Below are positions 9,161 to 18,690 of a stretch of 64,000 bases of DNA, one piece after another (position 1 is the stretch's first letter; every line of letters begins with the position of its first letter). The position numbers and the translations under genes are program-made. A model generated the notes under the pieces. The model had not been told where the DNA came from. It was given only the letters and a program-made list of their open reading frames with translations, and searched no databases. This stretch comes from Pseudomonas sp. C2B4 (lineage in GTDB: Bacteria > Pseudomonadota > Gammaproteobacteria > Pseudomonadales > Pseudomonadaceae), in the NCBI RefSeq assembly GCF_013359695.1, contig NZ_JABFMU010000020.1, positions 31,490 to 95,489 of the forward strand, given 5' to 3'.

Positions 9161-10099
9161 ATGTCTGCTTCCCTCGCATTCGTCTTTCCGGGACAAGGTT
9201 CGCAGTCCCTCGGCATGCTGGCCGAGTTGGGCGCGCAACATCCGGTTGTCCTCGAAACATTCAAAGAAGCTTCCGATGCTTTGGGCTATGACCTGTGGGC
9301 ACTGACCCAGCAAGGGCCGGAAGAGCAACTCAATCAAACCGATAAAACCCAACCGGCCATCCTGACCGCCTCGATCGCTTTGTGGCGCCTGTGGCTGGCG
9401 GAAGGTGGCGCGCGTCCGGCTTATGTTGCCGGTCACAGCCTGGGTGAATACAGCGCGTTGGTCGCGGCAGGCGGCCTGAGCCTGGGCGATGCGGTGAAAC
9501 TCGTTGAGCGTCGCGGTCAGCTGATGCAGGAAGCTGTTCCAGCCGGGCAGGGCGGCATGGCCGCCATCCTGGGCCTGGACGATGCCGACGTGCTGGCAGC
9601 CTGTGCCGAAGCGGCGCAAGGTGACGTGGTCAGTGCCGTCAACTTCAACTCCCCGGGTCAGGTGGTGATCGCCGGTGCCAAGGCGGCGGTCGAGCGCGCC
9701 ATCGAAGGCTGCAAGGCTCGCGGCGCCAAGCGCGCGATGCCGTTGCCGGTCAGCGTGCCGTCCCACTGCGAACTGATGCGTCCGGCCGCCGAGCGTTTTG
9801 CCGAATCGATCGCTGCGATCGACTGGCAGGCGCCGCAGATTCCTGTGGTGCAGAACGTCAGTGCCGATGTGCCTGCCGATCTCGAAACCCTCAAGCGCGA
9901 TCTGCTTGAGCAGCTTTACAAGCCTGTACGCTGGGTCGAATCGGTCCAGGCGCTGGCAGCCAAGGGCGCGACCAATCTGGTCGAGTGCGGCCCTGGCAAA
10001 GTGCTGGCCGGTCTGAACAAACGCTGCGCCGATGGCGTATCGACTTCCAACCTCAATACCCCAGATGCTTTCGCTGCCGCCCGTGCAGCGTTGGCTTGA
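9161..10099 (+). CDS. fabD: Malonyl-CoA:ACP transacylase FabD
   Basis: Transfers malonyl from CoA to ACP, supplying the extender unit for type II fatty acid synthesis. The 312-aa protein starts MSASLAFVFPGQGSQ, with the family's FPGQGSQ motif. The catalytic Ser93 lies in GHSLGEYSAL and the catalytic His in VPSHCELM near residue 202. TTAGGGGC precedes the ATG at 9161; an in-frame start 60 bp upstream would add non-homologous residues. The 126-bp gap after plsX has no obvious terminator, so it is probably co-transcribed with plsX. Confidence 0.97.
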   Translation: MSASLAFVFPGQGSQSLGMLAELGAQHPVVLETFKEASDALGYDLWALTQQGPEEQLNQTDKTQPAILTASIALWRLWLAEGGARPAYVAGHSLGEYSALVAAGGLSLGDAVKLVERRGQLMQEAVPAGQGGMAAILGLDDADVLAACAEAAQGDVVSAVNFNSPGQVVIAGAKAAVERAIEGCKARGAKRAMPLPVSVPSHCELMRPAAERFAESIAAIDWQAPQIPVVQNVSADVPADLETLKRDLLEQLYKPVRWVESVQALAAKGATNLVECGPGKVLAGLNKRCADGVSTSNLNTPDAFAAARAALA

Positions 10100-10115
10100 A
10101 TCAGGAGAAGCTTGC

Positions 10116-10856
10116 ATGAGTCTGCAAGGTAAAGTTGCACTGGTTACCGGTGCGAGCCGCGGTATCGGCCAGGCTATCGCCCTGGAACTGGGTCGTCAGG
10201 GCGCCATCGTTGTTGGCACCGCGACCTCCGCCTCTGGGGCCGAGCGCATCGCCGCCACCCTGAAGGAAAACGGCATTCAAGGCACTGGCCTTGAGCTCAA
10301 TGTCACCAGCGACGAGTCCGTATCGGCCGTGCTGGCGAGCATTCAGGAGCAGTTCGGAGCCCCGACGATCCTGGTGAATAATGCCGGCATCACCCGGGAT
10401 AACCTGATGATGCGCATGAAAGACGACGAGTGGTATGACGTTGTCGATACCAATCTGAACAGTCTGTATCGCCTGTCCAAGGGCGTTTTGCGCGGTATGA
10501 CCAAGGCCCGTTGGGGACGAATTATCAGTATTGGCTCGGTTGTGGGTGCCATGGGCAACGCAGGCCAAGTAAACTATGCCGCCGCCAAGGCCGGTCTGGA
10601 AGGTTTCAGCCGCGCGCTGGCGCGTGAAGTCGGTTCGCGTTCGATTACGGTCAACTCGGTGACCCCAGGGTTCATCGACACCGATATGACCCGCGAATTG
10701 CCGGAAGCGCAGCGTGAAGCCTTGCAGACGCAGATTCCGCTGGGTCGTCTGGGGCAAGCTCAAGAGATCGCGTCCGTGGTCGCTTTTCTTGCGTCCGACG
10801 GTGCAGCCTACGTGACCGGGGCTACAATCCCGGTGAACGGCGGGATGTACATGTAA
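10116..10856 (+). CDS. fabG: 3-oxoacyl-ACP reductase FabG
   Basis: NADPH-dependent reductase that converts beta-ketoacyl-ACP to beta-hydroxyacyl-ACP. The 246-aa short-chain dehydrogenase has TGASRGIG (cofactor loop), NNAGITRDN, and the catalytic Ser/Tyr/Lys with YAAAK. It ends in the PVNGGMYM tail typical of FabG. TCAGGAGAAG precedes the ATG at 10116, 16 bp after fabD. The next gene, acpP, encodes its substrate carrier. Confidence 0.97.
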   Translation: MSLQGKVALVTGASRGIGQAIALELGRQGAIVVGTATSASGAERIAATLKENGIQGTGLELNVTSDESVSAVLASIQEQFGAPTILVNNAGITRDNLMMRMKDDEWYDVVDTNLNSLYRLSKGVLRGMTKARWGRIISIGSVVGAMGNAGQVNYAAAKAGLEGFSRALAREVGSRSITVNSVTPGFIDTDMTRELPEAQREALQTQIPLGRLGQAQEIASVVAFLASDGAAYVTGATIPVNGGMYM

Positions 10857-11052
10857 GTTAAATGTGACGGATTGCTTCAAAAAAATGTCATACGAGCTGT
10901 CTAAAATCCGTTATAAAGCTGCAATCTATTTATAGGCAGAGGGTCGCCGGGTTTGAGGAGTGAAGCTTTCAGTTGAAAAGCTGAAAAGTCTTTCTATACA
11001 CTTACCCACCGGCCAGCTGCCTGAATTTGTCCATTAGGAGTGAAAACAAGGT
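10857..11052 (+). promoter_or_regulatory. acpP leader with promoter-like boxes and a strong RBS
   Basis: The fabG-acpP gap is AT-rich, with possible -10 boxes TAAAAT (10902-10907) and TATAAA (10912-10917). I could not pair either with a strong -35. High-level ACP synthesis usually needs its own promoter. The ribosome binding region at 11031-11051 includes TTAGGAG and is almost fully complementary to the RgsA segment at 17621-17641. Confidence 0.6.
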
Positions 11053-11289
11053 ATGAGCACCATCGAAGAGCGCGTCAAGAAAATCGTTGCCGAGCAACTG
11101 GGCGTTAAAGAAGAAGAAGTGGTCAACACTGCTTCCTTCGTTGAAGACCTGGGTGCTGACTCCCTTGACACCGTTGAGCTGGTGATGGCTCTGGAAGAGG
11201 AATTCGAGACCGAAATCCCTGACGAAGAAGCTGAGAAGATCACTACTGTACAAGCTGCTATCGATTACGTTACTAGCCACCAGGCGTAA
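11053..11289 (+). CDS. acpP: Acyl carrier protein
   Basis: Small acidic carrier of acyl chains in fatty acid and lipid synthesis. The 78-aa protein has the 4'-phosphopantetheine attachment Ser37 in [17 protein letters not shown] lies upstream of the ATG and the gene is followed by a clear terminator. It sits between fabG and fabF as in E. coli. In P. aeruginosa acpP mRNA is a reported target of the small RNA RgsA; the complementarity seen here supports the same control in this organism. Confidence 0.99.
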   Translation: MSTIEERVKKIVAEQLGVKEEEVVNTASFVEDLGADSLDTVELVMALEEEFETEIPDEEAEKITTVQAAIDYVTSHQA

Positions 11290-11318
11290 CAGTTTGTAAT
11301 CGTTGCTCGCTGTCATGG

Positions 11319-11353
11319 AAAAACCGCACTGCCGCATGGCGTGCGGTTTTTTC
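11319..11353 (+). terminator. Rho-independent terminator after acpP
   Basis: AAAAACCGCAC (11319-11329) pairs with GTGCGGTTTTTT (from 11341), with the T-run as part of the stem and tail. It probably lets acpP be transcribed in excess of fabF. Confidence 0.85.
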
Positions 11354-11397
11354 TTTAGGCCTGATGCAAAGTCGTCATTTGAAAAAAGGAGAGTGCT

Positions 11398-12642
11398 GTG
11401 TCGCGTAGACGCGTCGTAGTCACCGGTATGGGTATGTTGTCGCCACTGGGCACGGATGTGCCAAGCAGCTGGCAGGGCATTCTGGCTGGCCGCAGTGGCA
11501 TTGGTCTGATCGAACACACCGACCTTTCTGCCTATTCCACCCGTTTTGGCGGCTCGGTAAAGGGCTTCAATGTCGAGGAGTACCTGTCGGTCAAGGAAGC
11601 CCGCAAACTCGACCTGTTCATTCAGTACGGCCTGGCCGCAGGCTTTCAGGCAGTGCGCAACGCCGGTCTGGAAGTCACCGACGCCAACCGTGAGCGCATC
11701 GGTGTTGCCATGGGCTCGGGTATTGGCGGTCTGACCAATATCGAAGAAACCAGTCGCACCCTGCATGAGACCGGCCCGCGTCGGATTTCTCCGTTTTTCG
11801 TGCCAGGCTCGATCATCAATATGATTTCCGGTTTCCTGTCCATCCATCTGGGGGCACAGGGACCTAACTACGCTATCGCCACGGCATGTACCACCGGTAC
11901 GCACTGCATCGGCATGGCGGCTCGCAATATCATGTACGACGAAGCCGACGTGATGATTGCCGGCGGTGCCGAGATGGCGGCCTGCGGTCTGGGCATGGGC
12001 GGCTTCGGTGCTTCCCGCGCGCTGTCGACCCGCAACGACGAGCCGACTCGCGCGAGCCGTCCATGGGACAAGGGCCGTGATGGCTTCGTGCTTTCCGACG
12101 GTGCCGGTGCGCTGGTGCTCGAAGAGCTGGAGCACGCCAAGGCCCGCGGCGCGACCATCTATGCCGAGCTGATCGGTTTCGGCACCAGTGGCGACGCCTA
12201 CCACATGACGTCGCCGCCAGCCGATGGCGCGGGCGCTGCCCGTTGCATCACCAACGCCTTGCGCGATGCGAAGATCAACGGCGATCAGGTGAATTACATC
12301 AACGCCCACGGCACTTCGACCCCGGCCGGTGACCTCGCTGAGGCCCAGGCGATCAAGACCGTGTTCGGCGATCATGCCTACAAGCTGGCCGTCAGTTCGA
12401 CCAAGTCCATGACCGGTCACCTGCTGGGTGCGGCGGGCGCGGTCGAGGCAATCTTCAGCGTGCTGGCAATCAACAGTCAGGTAGCGCCACCGACCATCAA
12501 CCTCGATGAGCCGGATGAAGGCTGCGACCTCGATTTCGTGCCGCACACCGCGCGCAACATGGATATTGACGTGGTTCTGTCCAACTCCTTCGGTTTTGGT
12601 GGTACCAACGGATCGCTGGTGTTCCGCCGGTTCGCAGGTTGA
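11398..12642 (+). CDS. fabF: 3-oxoacyl-ACP synthase II (FabF)
   Basis: Condensing enzyme that extends acyl-ACP with malonyl-ACP. The 414-aa protein has the thiolase-fold triad: Cys164 in [10 protein letters not shown], one His in [11 protein letters not shown] and the other in [11 protein letters not shown]. The GTG start at 11398 has AAAGGAG upstream at good spacing. The TGA stop overlaps the pabC ATG by one base, so the two genes are probably translationally coupled. Confidence 0.97.
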   Translation: MSRRRVVVTGMGMLSPLGTDVPSSWQGILAGRSGIGLIEHTDLSAYSTRFGGSVKGFNVEEYLSVKEARKLDLFIQYGLAAGFQAVRNAGLEVTDANRERIGVAMGSGIGGLTNIEETSRTLHETGPRRISPFFVPGSIINMISGFLSIHLGAQGPNYAIATACTTGTHCIGMAARNIMYDEADVMIAGGAEMAACGLGMGGFGASRALSTRNDEPTRASRPWDKGRDGFVLSDGAGALVLEELEHAKARGATIYAELIGFGTSGDAYHMTSPPADGAGAARCITNALRDAKINGDQVNYINAHGTSTPAGDLAEAQAIKTVFGDHAYKLAVSSTKSMTGHLLGAAGAVEAIFSVLAINSQVAPPTINLDEPDEGCDLDFVPHTARNMDIDVVLSNSFGFGGTNGSLVFRRFAG

Positions 12643-13457
12643 TGGACACCTGGGTCGATGGTCAGCCGGCTGACGCACTGTCGCTGAAAGATCGCGGCCT
12701 GGCGTACGGCGATGGGCTGTTCGAGACCATTGCCGTGCATGATGGCTTCCCAGTTCTGCTGGATCGTCATCTGGTGCGGCTGGCCAAAGGCTGCCGGCGC
12801 CTGGCAATCAATCTGGATCAGGCTGCCGTGGTCGCGGAATTGCTGACCTATGCCGAGCAATTGAAAGAAGGTGTACTCAAGCTGATCGTTACCCGTGGCG
12901 ACGGCCAGCGGGGGTACGCTTTCGATCCTTCGGCCCAGGCCCGTCGAATCCTGTCGGGTAATTCTCCAGCGGTTTACCCGGCCGCCCATGCGGAGCAGGG
13001 CATTCGGCTGTTCCCGTGCACCACACGACTTTCCCTTCAGCCCCTTCTCGCAGGTCTCAAGCACTTGAACCGTCTTGAGCAGGTGATGGCGCGCGCCGAA
13101 TGGCAGGACGCCGAACATGCCGAAGGCTTGATGCTCGATCAGGCCGGTCGCGTGATCGAGGGTGTGTTCAGCAACCTGTTCCTGGTGCGTGACGGTGTGT
13201 TGATCACAGCGGATTTGAGCTACTGCGGCGTAGAAGGTGTGATGCGTGCCGAGTTATTGTCTCAGGCCGAAGCTTTGGCCATCCCGATCCAAATCACCGA
13301 TATCACGCTTGAGCAGCTGCAAGGCGCTGACGAAGTCTTTGTCTGCAACAGCGTATATGGCGTTTGGCCGGTGCGTGCCTATGCCGCTCTGAGCTGGCCG
13401 GTTGGGCCGCTCACCCGTAAACTCCAAACCATTGCCCGCGCGCTACTGGATGCTTGA
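12642..13457 (+). CDS. pabC: Aminodeoxychorismate lyase PabC
   Basis: PLP enzyme that converts 4-amino-4-deoxychorismate to p-aminobenzoate and pyruvate for folate synthesis. The 271-aa fold-type IV aminotransferase-like protein has the PLP Lys140 in GLKHLNRLEQV and the EGVFSNLFLV segment that contacts the cofactor. The start overlaps the fabF stop (TGATG). The order fabF-pabC-mltG-tmk-holB matches E. coli, so the function is well supported although BCAT/D-amino acid transaminase relatives share the fold. Confidence 0.94.
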   Translation: MDTWVDGQPADALSLKDRGLAYGDGLFETIAVHDGFPVLLDRHLVRLAKGCRRLAINLDQAAVVAELLTYAEQLKEGVLKLIVTRGDGQRGYAFDPSAQARRILSGNSPAVYPAAHAEQGIRLFPCTTRLSLQPLLAGLKHLNRLEQVMARAEWQDAEHAEGLMLDQAGRVIEGVFSNLFLVRDGVLITADLSYCGVEGVMRAELLSQAEALAIPIQITDITLEQLQGADEVFVCNSVYGVWPVRAYAALSWPVGPLTRKLQTIARALLDA

Positions 13458-13460
13458 TAC

Positions 13461-14741
13461 GTGAGACGTAAATTCTTGCTGCTGCTGGAAACCGGACTGG
13501 TTCTGGCGGGGCTGATGTTGGGCGCTTCCGCCTGGAAAATTCATTCGGCGCTGGTGCAGCCGTTGAATATCACTCAGGAAGAACTGCTGGAGGTGCCCAA
13601 AGGCACCACACCGAACCGCACCTTCCTGCGACTTGAAGCCGATGGCCTCATCAAGGACGCGTTCTGGTTGCGCGTGTATTGGCGCTTCAATTTGCCTAAA
13701 CAACCGCTGCACAGTGGCGAATACCGCATGCTTCCCGGCATGACCGTCGAAGGTCTGATCGATCTGTGGAAGCGTGGGGAAATGGTGCAGTACAGCGTGA
13801 CACTGGTCGAAGGCTGGAACTTCCATCAGGTCCGAGCGGCGTTGGCCAAGGAAGAGAAACTTGAGCATACCCTGGAGGGTTTGAGCGACAGCCAGGTCAT
13901 GGACAAGCTCGGCCATTCGGGGATTTTCCCTGAAGGGCGATTCTTCCCCGACACTTATCGCTTCGTGCGCGGCATGACCGACACCGAGCTGTTGAAAACA
14001 GCCTACGACCGCCTCGACGAGGTGTTGGCCAAGGAATGGAACCAGCGCTCGGCCGACGTGCCGTACACTGAACCCTATCAAGCCCTGATCATGGCCTCGC
14101 TGGTGGAGAAAGAGACCGGCGTGCCGCAGGAGCGTGGGCAGATTGCCGGCGTGTTCGTGCGACGCATGGCGATCGGCATGTTGCTGCAGACGGACCCGAC
14201 AGTGATCTATGGTTTGGGTGATCGCTACAGTGGCAAATTGACACGCGCCCATCTCAAGGAACCGACGCCTTACAACACCTATGTGATTGCAGGACTGCCG
14301 CCTACCCCGATTGCGATGGTTGGCCGTGAAGCGATCCATGCGGCACTGAATCCTGTAGCGGGCAGCAGCCTTTATTTCGTGGCGCGCGGTGATGGCAGCC
14401 ATGTGTTCTCCGATGACCTGGACGCCCATAACAATGCCGTGCGGGAGTTCCAGCTCAAGCGCCGCGCTGACTATCGTTCCAGCCCGGCGCCGGTCGGCGC
14501 GTCCGAGACAACGCAAGCCCCGGTAGAGGAAACTCAGGCGGCGGAGGCTCCGCCATCTCAAACCGCGGAAGCTCCAGCTTCCGAGTCTCAGGCTCAGCAG
14601 GACCAGGCACCGATCCCGGCCTCTTCACCCAATACCGTGCCCGAGGTTCTGCCACCGGTACAGCCGCAAGAGCCCGCGCCTGAATCCACACCGGCGCCAG
14701 CCCCCGAGCCGGCGGTAACTGCACCGCAAGGCCCGCAATGA
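13461..14741 (+). CDS. mltG: Endolytic murein transglycosylase MltG with Pro/Ala-rich tail
   Basis: Inner-membrane lytic transglycosylase (YceG family) that cuts nascent glycan strands and may set strand length. The 426-aa protein has an N-terminal membrane helix (about residues 5-22), a LysM-like region and the YceG catalytic domain with the Glu in MASLVEKETG and the QTDPTVIYGLG segment. E. coli MltG has about 340 residues. Here the extra roughly 85 C-terminal residues form a Pro/Ala/Glu/Gln-rich low-complexity tail, predicted periplasmic. The start is GTG, 3 bp after pabC. Confidence 0.93.
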   Translation: MRRKFLLLLETGLVLAGLMLGASAWKIHSALVQPLNITQEELLEVPKGTTPNRTFLRLEADGLIKDAFWLRVYWRFNLPKQPLHSGEYRMLPGMTVEGLIDLWKRGEMVQYSVTLVEGWNFHQVRAALAKEEKLEHTLEGLSDSQVMDKLGHSGIFPEGRFFPDTYRFVRGMTDTELLKTAYDRLDEVLAKEWNQRSADVPYTEPYQALIMASLVEKETGVPQERGQIAGVFVRRMAIGMLLQTDPTVIYGLGDRYSGKLTRAHLKEPTPYNTYVIAGLPPTPIAMVGREAIHAALNPVAGSSLYFVARGDGSHVFSDDLDAHNNAVREFQLKRRADYRSSPAPVGASETTQAPVEETQAAEAPPSQTAEAPASESQAQQDQAPIPASSPNTVPEVLPPVQPQEPAPESTPAPAPEPAVTAPQGPQ

Positions 14742-14751
14742 ATCTGACTAA

Positions 14752-16372
<1,621 letters not shown>

Positions 16373-16414
16373 TAGTCTGTGCCTAGACTCTGATCGTCAG
16401 CAGTGGAGGTCAGC

Positions 16415-16771
16415 ATGAATGAAACTGTCAGTCCGGGGCCACGCAACGGTATCTTGTCCCTGACCATCAAGGACAAGTCCGTGCTTTATGCGGCCTACAT
16501 GCCATTCATCAAGAACGGCGGCCTGTTTATCCCGACCAACAAAAGCTACAAGTTGGGCGATGAGGTATTCATGTTGCTGCATTTGTTCGATGAACCGGAA
16601 AAGATCCCGGTAGCCGGCAAAGTCACGTGGGTCACCCCAAAAGGCGCCCAGGGTAATCGCGCCGCCGGGGTTGGCGTACAGTTCAACGAAGGCGACAACA
16701 CCGCGCGCAGTCGAATCGAAACTCATCTGGCCGGAGCCCTGAAGTCCGACCGTCCCACCCATACGATGTAA
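16415..16771 (+). CDS. pilZ: Type IV pilus protein PilZ
   Basis: Founding member of the PilZ domain family, needed for type IV pilus assembly with FimX and PilB. The 118-aa protein starts MNETVSPGPRNGILSL and matches P. aeruginosa PilZ closely (SLTIKDKSVLYAAYMPF, NRAAGVGVQF, PTHTM end). Like that protein it lacks the N-terminal RxxxR motif required for c-di-GMP binding, so it is expected not to bind the nucleotide. GGAGGTCAGC precedes the ATG at 16415. It lies downstream of holB and 14 bp before tatD. Confidence 0.95.
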   Translation: MNETVSPGPRNGILSLTIKDKSVLYAAYMPFIKNGGLFIPTNKSYKLGDEVFMLLHLFDEPEKIPVAGKVTWVTPKGAQGNRAAGVGVQFNEGDNTARSRIETHLAGALKSDRPTHTM

Positions 16772-16785
16772 GTTGCAGTCCTTTT

Positions 16786-17571
16786 ATGCTCGTAGATTCC
16801 CATTGTCACCTTGACCGCCTCGACCTTGCCGCTCATGACGGCTCCCTGGATGCCGCCCTCGATGCGGCCCGCCAGCGCGGGGTAGGGCACTTTCTCTGTA
16901 TCGGTGTCAGCGCCGACAACGCCGCCGACGTCAAAGCCCTGGCCGAACGCTATGAGGATGTCGACTGTTCGGTTGGCGTGCATCCTTTGGACGTGCAACC
17001 GGGTGCGGCGCCTGCGCTGGATTGGCTGTTACAGGAGCTCAATCACCCGCGCGTGGTGGCCATTGGCGAAACGGGCCTGGATTACCACTACGAGCCGGAA
17101 GCGGCAGCGTTGCAGCAAGAATCCTTCAGATTGCATTTGCAGGCCGCGCAGCAGACCGGCAAACCGGTGATCATTCACACCCGTGGCGCCCGCGCCGATA
17201 CCTTGAACCTGTTGCGTGAAGCGGCACTTTCCCAGGCAGGCGTGTTGCATTGCTTCACCGAGGACTGGGACATGGCCAAGGCGGCGCTGGACATGGGCTA
17301 CTACATCTCCCTCTCCGGAATCGTCACGTTCCGTAATGCCGATGCGTTGCGCGATGTGGCCAGCAAGGTGCCGGCCGACCGATTGCTGGTGGAAACCGAC
17401 TCACCGTACCTGGCGCCGATCCCGTATCGCGGCAAGCCGAACTTGCCGCAGTATGTGCGGGAAGTGGCAGAGTTTCTGGCCATGTTGCGTGGTGAATCCT
17501 ACGAGCGGTTTGCCGAACAGACGACGGATAACTTCAAGCGTCTGTTCCCGCTGGCCCATGTGAAAGGTTAA
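16786..17571 (+). CDS. TatD-family metal-dependent hydrolase
   Basis: Metal-dependent hydrolase of the TatD/YcfH family (TIM barrel; relatives are 3'-5' DNA/RNA exonucleases or D-aminoacyl-tRNA deacylases). The 261-aa protein has the HxH motif DSHCHLD (His6, His8), GETGLDYHY with the metal-bridging Glu, and TDSPYLAPIPYRGKPN near the C-terminus. It corresponds to YcfH at the end of the E. coli tmk-holB-ycfH group. The start ATG has only a weak Shine-Dalgarno, so coupling to pilZ is likely. The rgsA gene lies just downstream on the other strand. Confidence 0.9.
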   Translation: MLVDSHCHLDRLDLAAHDGSLDAALDAARQRGVGHFLCIGVSADNAADVKALAERYEDVDCSVGVHPLDVQPGAAPALDWLLQELNHPRVVAIGETGLDYHYEPEAAALQQESFRLHLQAAQQTGKPVIIHTRGARADTLNLLREAALSQAGVLHCFTEDWDMAKAALDMGYYISLSGIVTFRNADALRDVASKVPADRLLVETDSPYLAPIPYRGKPNLPQYVREVAEFLAMLRGESYERFAEQTTDNFKRLFPLAHVKG

Positions 17572-17580
17572 ATCGCAGGC

Positions 17581-17698
17581 AAAAAAAACCCGGGTTCTGG
17601 GGGGTGAATCCGGGTTAAGACCATTAGGAGTAAAACAATGGTACGCGGTCCGTTGGTACCAATATCGGCGTGACACTTGGGGGAGATGCCCCGCCGAC
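17581..17698 (-). ncRNA. rgsA: Small regulatory RNA RgsA
   Basis: On the minus strand this roughly 118-nt segment has a GC-rich 5' hairpin region (TCGGCG pairing with CGCCGA), a central single-stranded-looking U-rich stretch, and a 3' intrinsic terminator: CCGGGTT at 17610-17616 with AACCCGG at 17587-17593, then eight T. Upstream, at 17705-17711, the minus strand reads CAATACT, a fair match to an RpoS-type extended -10. In P. aeruginosa rgsA lies between the tatD homologue and the adjacent regulator, the same position. The segment 17621-17641 is complementary to the acpP ribosome binding site. The 5' end is inferred from the promoter and is uncertain by a few bases. Confidence 0.82.
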
Positions 17699-17704
17699 AG
17701 TTCA

Positions 17705-17711
17705 AGTATTG
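17705..17711 (-). promoter_or_regulatory. Probable RpoS-type -10 of rgsA
   Basis: The minus strand reads CAATACT here, close to the sigma S -10 consensus CTATACT, about 7 nt upstream of the inferred rgsA 5' end. No strong -35 is evident, which fits a stationary-phase promoter. In other pseudomonads rgsA depends on RpoS. Confidence 0.5.
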
Positions 17712-17913
17712 ATCAGTATTTCACCCAGTCCAGTTTGTCGGCTGCGGTTTTTAAACAAATTTGGAATACGGGCGCTTCAGAAGAGTTCTCATCAGCTTGG
17801 GGCCTTGCGGGAAATACTCAAGAAACACAGATATGGTCGGATGATCCGTGCATTTTTGCGTAATTTAGGCATAATACGCGGCTTCGAATTTTGACCCCTA
17901 CAGACCTTTTCTT

Positions 17914-18552
17914 ATGCATAAAGAACCTCGTAAGGTCCGTGAGTTTCGTCGCCGCGAGCAAGAAATTCTCGATACCGCGCTCAAGCTGTTCCTCGAACAA
18001 GGTGAAGACAGTGTCACCGTCGAGATGATTGCTGATGCCGTCGGTATCGGCAAAGGCACGATCTACAAGCACTTCAAGTCCAAGGCCGAGATCTACCTGC
18101 GCCTGATGCTCGACTACGAGCGCGATTTGAACGAGCTGCTGCACTCCGCCGACGTCGACAAGGACAAGGAAGCCCTGTCCCGCGCCTATTTCGAATTCCG
18201 CATGCGCGATCCGCAACGTTATCGCTTGTTCGATCGACTGGAAGAAAAGGTGGTCAAGGGTAATCAGGTGCCGGAGATGATCGAGGAGCTGCACAAGATC
18301 CGCGCCTCGAACTTCGAGCGGCTGACCCTGTTGATCAAGGGCCGAATCAGCGAAGGCAAGCTCGAAGACGTGCCGCCTTACTTCCATTACTGCGCGTCCT
18401 GGGCGCTGGTGCACGGTGCCGTGGCGCTGTATCACTCGCCGTTCTGGAGCAATGTGCTGGAAGATCAGGAAGGCTTCTTCCAGTTCCTGATGGACATCGG
18501 CGTGCGCATGGGCAACAAGCGCAAGCGCGACACCGACACCCCGAGCAGCTGA
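17914..18552 (+). CDS. TetR/AcrR family transcriptional regulator
   Basis: DNA-binding regulator of 212 aa. The N-terminal helix-turn-helix is typical of TetR (VTVEMIADAVGIGKGTIYKHF, about residues 38-58). The C-terminal ligand-binding domain does not point to a known effector. It is the counterpart of the TetR gene next to tatD/rgsA in P. aeruginosa (PA2957 type). A CATAAT box at 17870-17875 may be its -10; no clear Shine-Dalgarno precedes the ATG. The target is unknown; the perfect inverted repeat at 18631-18660 just downstream is a candidate operator. Confidence 0.9.
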   Translation: MHKEPRKVREFRRREQEILDTALKLFLEQGEDSVTVEMIADAVGIGKGTIYKHFKSKAEIYLRLMLDYERDLNELLHSADVDKDKEALSRAYFEFRMRDPQRYRLFDRLEEKVVKGNQVPEMIEELHKIRASNFERLTLLIKGRISEGKLEDVPPYFHYCASWALVHGAVALYHSPFWSNVLEDQEGFFQFLMDIGVRMGNKRKRDTDTPSS

Positions 18553-18630
18553 ACCATTCAGCAGCCTGATTGCGCCATTATTTCGCTACATGGCGCAGTA
18601 CCGCAGGAATATACTCAGGCATGGGACTTG

Positions 18631-18660
18631 CTAAAACTTGATTTGTGAGTCAAGTTTTAG
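18631..18660. repeat. Perfect 11-bp inverted repeat upstream of the moaA-like gene
   Basis: CTAAAACTTGA (18631-18641) and TCAAGTTTTAG (18650-18660) are perfectly complementary around an 8-nt loop and have no following T-run. The site is 30 bp before the moaA-like start, so an operator or an RNA hairpin in the leader is more likely than a terminator. Confidence 0.7.
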
Positions 18661-18690
18661 CGGTCCGAATATTCTTTCGCCGGAGTGACC

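Noticed and set aside
17638..17673. 11-codon peptide MVRGPLVPISA with an excellent TTAGGAG ribosome binding site
   Set aside because: The apparent RBS is the complement of the RgsA seed region that pairs with the acpP RBS, which explains its resemblance to a ribosome binding site. No plus-strand promoter is seen.
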